In this document: positions 7,171-10,273 of the stretch, in pieces
Position numbering within the stretch: position 1 is the stretch's first letter
Layout of the letters: the number at the start of each line of letters is the position of its first letter
DNA from: Candidatus Competibacteraceae bacterium
Lineage (GTDB): Bacteria > Pseudomonadota > Gammaproteobacteria > Competibacterales > Competibacteraceae
Assembly: GCA_020445045.1 (NCBI GenBank)
Contig: JAGRHI010000071.1
Coordinates: 1-10,273, forward strand
Length of the DNA: 10,273 nt
Reading direction: 5' to 3'
Program-made: the position numbers and the translations under genes
Notes under the pieces: generated by a model
Told to the model about the DNA's origin: nothing
What the model saw: only the letters and a program-made list of their open reading frames with translations
The model's database searches: none

Positions 7171-8046
7171 CTACGGTAGGGTGAGATACAGTACCGTCGG
7201 TACCGCGATCACACTGCCCAGGTTGCCGAGCAGCACCAGCGTCGCCACTTTTTCCGGTTCCTGGCCGTAGCGTTCGGCGAGCAGATAGTTCATCACCGCC
7301 GGCGGCAGGGCGGCGTACAGCAACAACTGACTATCCTGCACCGGCGACAACGTTAGCCACGGCCGGACCAGCAGCGCGGCGGCAACGCCCGCCAGCGGAC
7401 ACAGCACCGCGCCCCACAGCCCGATCCGCCAGTCGGCGATGCCGACCTCGGAAAAGCGCGCGCCCAACGCGAACAGCATCAGCGGAATCGACGCCTCGCC
7501 CAATAGCCGGCAGGTGTCGAGCAGGGGTGCCGGCGGAATCCAGCCGCCCCGATTGCAGGTCAGCCCCGCCAGCAGCGCCAGGATGATCGGCATCCGCAAC
7601 AGCGCCCACGGTCGGGTCCGGTGGTCGAGGATGTACAGCCCGACCGTGAAGTGCAGCACCATTTCGACGATGAACAGCAGGATCGCCGCCGGTAGCGCCG
7701 GCTCCCCGAAGGCGAACAGCGCCAGCGGGATGCCCATATTGCCGGTGTTGGTGAACATCATGGGCGGCAGGAAGGTCTTGGCCTGGACCCGCAGCAGCGG
7801 GACCAGCGGCAGTAGCAGCAGGCCGGAACCGAGCACCACCGCCACGCCGCCGAGGGTCAGATCCAGAAACTCGGCGGCGGTAAAGGGCTTGGCGGCCAGT
7901 GCCCAGAACACCAGCAGTGGCGCCAGCACCTCCATGTTGATCTGGTTAAGGTTGGCGAGGTCCGGCCGCTTCCAACGGGCGTACAGCCAGCCGATGCCGG
8001 CGGCGGCGAAGACGGGGAAAATGATGCCGGCAATGCGCCACGGCAC
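7171..8046 (-). CDS. AEC (auxin efflux carrier) family transporter
   Basis: This 291-residue, very hydrophobic protein has about ten predicted membrane helices (roughly 5-24, 37-53, 61-86, 92-114, 119-142, 149-165, 181-200, 208-231, 238-256 and 265-290). The family's two crossover-type motifs are visible: TNTGNMGIPL (99-108) in helix 4 and PPAVMNYLLAERYG (248-261) in helix 9. AEC proteins are secondary carriers; bacterial members characterised so far move organic acids such as malate or malonate, and the substrate here cannot be read from sequence. The length is slightly under the usual 300-320. The start is GTG at 8046 (complement), giving the typical amphipathic first helix IAGIIFPVFAAAGIGWL. 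It begins 3 nt after the stop of the upstream hydrolase, so the two are almost certainly co-transcribed and probably translationally coupled. Its stop faces the hemolysin III gene. Confidence 0.9.
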   Translation of the reverse strand: MPWRIAGIIFPVFAAAGIGWLYARWKRPDLANLNQINMEVLAPLLVFWALAAKPFTAAEFLDLTLGGVAVVLGSGLLLLPLVPLLRVQAKTFLPPMMFTNTGNMGIPLALFAFGEPALPAAILLFIVEMVLHFTVGLYILDHRTRPWALLRMPIILALLAGLTCNRGGWIPPAPLLDTCRLLGEASIPLMLFALGARFSEVGIADWRIGLWGAVLCPLAGVAAALLVRPWLTLSPVQDSQLLLYAALPPAVMNYLLAERYGQEPEKVATLVLLGNLGSVIAVPTVLYLTLP

Positions 8047-8049
8047 GCC

Positions 8050-8901
8050 TCAATCCACCAAGAGCCAGTCGCGCACCACTGCGATTTGGTCGTCGGCCAT
8101 CAGTGCTGGTGCGTGGCCCATGCCGGGAAATTCGATCAGTTTCGCCTTGGGGCCACGCTCGGTCATGGTGACGGCGTCCGCGTGATCCAGCACATCGGAG
8201 TATTCGCCGCGCAAGACCAGGGTCGGACAGCGAATGGCGTCCCACATCGACCACAGGTCGATATCCTTCAAATCCAGTGTCCTGAAGTTCTTGGCGATAC
8301 CGGGATCGTAGGCGAAGGTGTAGCGGCCGTCTTCCAATTGCCGGGCGCTATGGATCGTCATGTGTCGCCACTGTTCGTCGCTCAAATCGCCGAAGGTGGC
8401 GGCGATGGCGCGCAGGAATTTTTCCATCTTTTCGATGTTGTCGAAGGTCACCACTTGGCCGACGTAGGTGGCGACCCGCTGCAAGCCGGCGGCGGGAATG
8501 CGTGGGCCGATATCGTTGATCACCATCTTGTGGATCGGCGAGCCGGCGTAACTGGCCAGAAAGATGCCGATCAGCCCGCCCATCGAGGTGCCGACCCAGT
8601 CGATCCGTTCGGCGTCGATCCGCGCCAGCAGCATGGCCATGTCGTTGACGTAGAGCGGATAGGTGTAATCGCTCTTGTCGTTCAGCCAGTCGCTTTGGCC
8701 GCGGCCGACCACATCCGGGCAGATCACCCGATACTCATGCTCCAGCGCGGCGGCCAGAAAGTCGAAATCGCGGCCGGTGCGGGTCAGACCGTGGACGCAG
8801 ATCAACACCTTGGGGTTGTCGGGGTCGCCCCATTCGGTGTAGTGAACGCGGTGGAAACCGTGCGGGCCGAGTGCGCGGTGGCTGCGGGATGTCATCGCCA
8901 T
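8050..8901 (-). CDS. Alpha/beta hydrolase
   Basis: This 283-residue alpha/beta-fold hydrolase, predicted cytosolic with no signal peptide, has an oxyanion-hole segment CVHGLTRTGRDFD (35-47), PDVVGRGQSDW (62-72), and the nucleophile elbow GTSMGG with Ser106. The probable charge-relay residues are Asp236 (in RGEYSDVLD) and His263 (in FPGMGHAPAL). A helical cap lies between about 135 and 215. These features support an esterase- or lipase-like hydrolase, but the substrate is unknown. The ATG at 8901 is chosen because AGGAG (plus-strand CTCCT, 8910-8914) lies 8 nt upstream; an alternative ATG is at 8895. The AEC transporter gene follows after 3 nt, which suggests that the acid product or substrate of this enzyme may be what is transported. 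It is divergent from another alpha/beta hydrolase, but the two differ in sequence around every motif, so they are not a recent duplication. Confidence 0.92.
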   Translation of the reverse strand: MAMTSRSHRALGPHGFHRVHYTEWGDPDNPKVLICVHGLTRTGRDFDFLAAALEHEYRVICPDVVGRGQSDWLNDKSDYTYPLYVNDMAMLLARIDAERIDWVGTSMGGLIGIFLASYAGSPIHKMVINDIGPRIPAAGLQRVATYVGQVVTFDNIEKMEKFLRAIAATFGDLSDEQWRHMTIHSARQLEDGRYTFAYDPGIAKNFRTLDLKDIDLWSMWDAIRCPTLVLRGEYSDVLDHADAVTMTERGPKAKLIEFPGMGHAPALMADDQIAVVRDWLLVD

Positions 8902-8909
8902 GAACCATT

Positions 8910-8914
8910 CTCCT
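8910..8914 (-). promoter_or_regulatory. Ribosome binding site of the minus-strand hydrolase
   Basis: Plus-strand CTCCT reads AGGAG on the minus strand, 8 nt before the ATG at 8901. It decides in favour of 8901 over the second ATG at 8895. Confidence 0.7.
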
Positions 8915-8956
8915 GAGTCGGATCACGCCATTATCCGGCAAGCGGCCAAGGGTGGC

Positions 8957-8962
8957 TATAAT
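8957..8962 (+). promoter_or_regulatory. Sigma70-type -10 box upstream of the plus-strand hydrolase
   Basis: A perfect TATAAT sits in the divergent gap, preceded by GGC. No strong -35 is seen at 16-18 nt; TTATCC at 8931-8936 is a poor match with a 20-nt spacer. Transcription would start at about 8968-8970, giving a leader of about 26-28 nt before the ATG at 8996. Because the box lies inside the open stretch that runs back to an ATG at 8900, it also argues that 8900 is not the true start. Confidence 0.6.
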
Positions 8963-8982
8963 CGCCGTGTTGACCACCGAAT

Positions 8983-8987
8983 GGAGG
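8983..8987 (+). promoter_or_regulatory. Ribosome binding site of the plus-strand hydrolase
   Basis: GGAGG with an 8-nt spacer to the ATG at 8996 is an optimal arrangement and is the best-matched ribosome site of the window. It fixes the start of the following gene. Confidence 0.8.
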
Positions 8988-8995
8988 ATGCTGGC

Positions 8996-9736
8996 ATGGC
9001 CACGCTGCACCATACCGAAAGCGGCCAGGGCGAGCCGCTGATACTGCTGCACAGCGGCGGGATGAGCGGGGCGGAGTGGACGCCGCAAATCCCATTGTTC
9101 GCCCGCCATTTCCGAGTGGTCGTGCCCGATCATCTCGGTCACGGCCGCAGCCCGATGATCGCCGAGAAGCTGATCGTCGGGGACATGGGCCGGGCGGTGC
9201 TGGAATTGATGGATGAATTGGCATTGCCGTGGGCGCATCTGGTTGGATCTTCGCTGGGTGGGGCGGTGGCGCTGTGGCTCGCCATTCACCATCCCGAGCG
9301 GGTGAGTAAGCTGGTGCTGTACCGGGTGGGCTACCGCAAGGACGAAAATACGCATGCCGGCACTCGTGGCATGGCCGATCCGGCCTACTGGCGCGGGGTC
9401 GGCATGCACAAATGGTTGAGCGACATCCACCATCCGCAGGGTGGACCGGATGCCTGGGAAGAGGTGATCGGTCGGGTATCGGAGGCATTGGAGCCGGCCA
9501 CCACCGACCATGCCCACGATCTGGAGATTCTGGAGCGCATGGCGCAGCCGACCTTGCTCGTGGTCGGCGATCGTGATCCGGTGGCGCCGCTGGAGCAGAT
9601 TCTGGAAATGTTCGGCGCGATTCCCAACAGTGGATTGTGGGTGATGCCGTATGCCACTCACGTCACCGCTGGCAACACTTGGCGCGCGGAATCGTTCGCG
9701 CTGGAGGTGACGCGGTTTTTGCAACGGCGGCAGTAA
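8996..9736 (+). CDS. Alpha/beta hydrolase
   Basis: This 246-residue alpha/beta-fold hydrolase of the compact cytosolic type has the oxyanion-hole strand LILLHSGGMSGAEW (15-28), PDHLGHGRS (44-52) and the nucleophile elbow GSSLGG with Ser86. The acid is probably Asp194 in GDRDPVAP, and the base is His222 in YATHVT. The canonical HG of the oxyanion strand is HSGG here, a common variant. The architecture resembles enol-lactonase, esterase and MhpC-like enzymes, but no substrate can be assigned. The frame is open back to an ATG at 8900, yet the ATG at 8996 is chosen because of GGAGG 8 nt upstream, the TATAAT at 8957-8962, and the match of MATLHHTESGQGEPLILLH to the usual family N-terminus. It is divergent from the other hydrolase and is followed, 67 nt on, by a secreted TPR protein on the same strand. 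Confidence 0.92.
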   Translation: MATLHHTESGQGEPLILLHSGGMSGAEWTPQIPLFARHFRVVVPDHLGHGRSPMIAEKLIVGDMGRAVLELMDELALPWAHLVGSSLGGAVALWLAIHHPERVSKLVLYRVGYRKDENTHAGTRGMADPAYWRGVGMHKWLSDIHHPQGGPDAWEEVIGRVSEALEPATTDHAHDLEILERMAQPTLLVVGDRDPVAPLEQILEMFGAIPNSGLWVMPYATHVTAGNTWRAESFALEVTRFLQRRQ

Positions 9737-9803
9737 GCGTCCGTGCCGTTTGCACCAACACCAATCCGCCGGTCATCGGGTGGGCAACGGAAGGAGCAGG
9801 ACG

Positions 9804-10273
9804 ATGCGTGACCGTTTGAGAATGCTGGCGCTGTTGGTGGCGCTGAGCGTGATGGCGCCGGCTTGGGCCGGCCCGTACGAAGCGGTTTTCGGGTACGTCC
9901 AGCAGATGCTGGCGCGCTCGGCGAAAAACGATACGGCTGGAATGAACGCGGCGTTGCGGCAACTGGAAAGCGTGCCTCGACCAGCACGCCAGAACGTCAA
10001 GGAGGCTCGCGCCCTGAACAAGCAGGGTCTGGAGGCGCTGCGGCGCAACGATTTTTCGGCCGCCCTGGATGCCTTCCAGCAAGCCCAGCGGGCCGATCCC
10101 GCCGATGTCGAAGTCAGCGGCAATCTTGGTTACGTCCAACTGAAGCTCGGTCAGTTCAAACGCGCCGAGCACCAATTGGTGTATACGCTCTCGCTGGCGC
10201 CGGAGCGGGCATCCACTTGGTTCAATCTGGGCCAAGTGTATGGGGCGTTGGGCGAGGTGGACAAGGCGATCGG
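9804..10273 (+). CDS. Secreted TPR-repeat protein, 3' end cut by window edge
   Basis: The frame stays open from the ATG at 9804 to the window end (156 full codons plus 2 nt), so the C-terminus is missing. AAGGAG at 9791-9796, 7 nt before the ATG, is a strong ribosome site. Residues 1-22 form a classical Sec signal peptide: basic MRDRLR, a hydrophobic stretch LALLVALSVM, and AWA as a signal peptidase I site before Gly23. The mature part starts with a short helical region (25-60) and then shows 34-residue TPR units at about 68-101, 102-135 and 136 onward, each with the W/L-G-Y-A-P type spacing (for example NLGYVQLKLGQFKRAEHQL and NLGQVYGALGEVDKA). TPR proteins are protein-interaction scaffolds; this one should act in the periplasm. 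The exact role and partner cannot be told from the visible part. Confidence 0.9.
   Translation, partial: MRDRLRMLALLVALSVMAPAWAGPYEAVFGYVQQMLARSAKNDTAGMNAALRQLESVPRPARQNVKEARALNKQGLEALRRNDFSAALDAFQQAQRADPADVEVSGNLGYVQLKLGQFKRAEHQLVYTLSLAPERASTWFNLGQVYGALGEVDKAI

Noticed and set aside
8900..8995. N-terminal extension of the plus-strand hydrolase from an ATG at 8900
   Set aside because: The stretch contains the TATAAT box and the GGAGG ribosome site, and the extra 32 residues do not resemble the family; the start at 8996 fits better.
1..10273. Mobile element, phage, defence island, CRISPR array or RNA gene
   Set aside because: I saw no transposase, integrase, paired terminal repeats, regularly spaced repeats, tRNA-like cloverleaf or rRNA sequence on either strand.

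Overview
This is a gene-dense, high-GC bacterial chromosome segment. It has short intergenic gaps, GTG and ATG starts, weak to moderate Shine-Dalgarno sites and one sigma70-type TATAAT box. Gene content and protein style suggest a proteobacterium, most likely a GC-rich gammaproteobacterium, but no rRNA or other phylogenetic marker is present, so this is inference. I see no tRNA, rRNA, CRISPR array, transposase or phage gene.

Layout. Bases 1-149 are a comparatively AT-rich leader. Then come mtnA (methionine salvage, +), a tandem-HD / HD-GYP protein (+), and, 9 nt downstream, a single 1259-codon reading frame (+). That frame encodes a complete type IA topoisomerase III fused to a complete RecQ-type helicase. 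It is followed by a hemolysin III / PAQR-family membrane protein (+). Two minus-strand genes converge on it: an alpha/beta hydrolase and, 3 nt downstream of the hydrolase, an AEC-family transporter. A second, unrelated-looking alpha/beta hydrolase is transcribed divergently (+) from the first across a 94-nt gap holding a clear TATAAT box. The window ends inside a secreted TPR-repeat protein (+), cut by the right edge.

How the genes relate. The main item is the TopB-RecQ fusion. Topoisomerase III and RecQ-family helicases are established partners (E. coli RecQ with Topo III; Sgs1-Top3-Rmi1; BLM-TOP3A-RMI1) that unlink or dissolve joined DNA duplexes. Here the two activities sit in one polypeptide, with all the recognisable catalytic motifs of both halves intact. 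Its order (topoisomerase first, helicase second) is the reverse of reverse gyrase. The HD-GYP gene lies directly upstream and is probably co-transcribed. The hydrolase-AEC pair looks like a small operon for hydrolysing a substrate and moving an organic anion. The other genes look like ordinary housekeeping or accessory neighbours.
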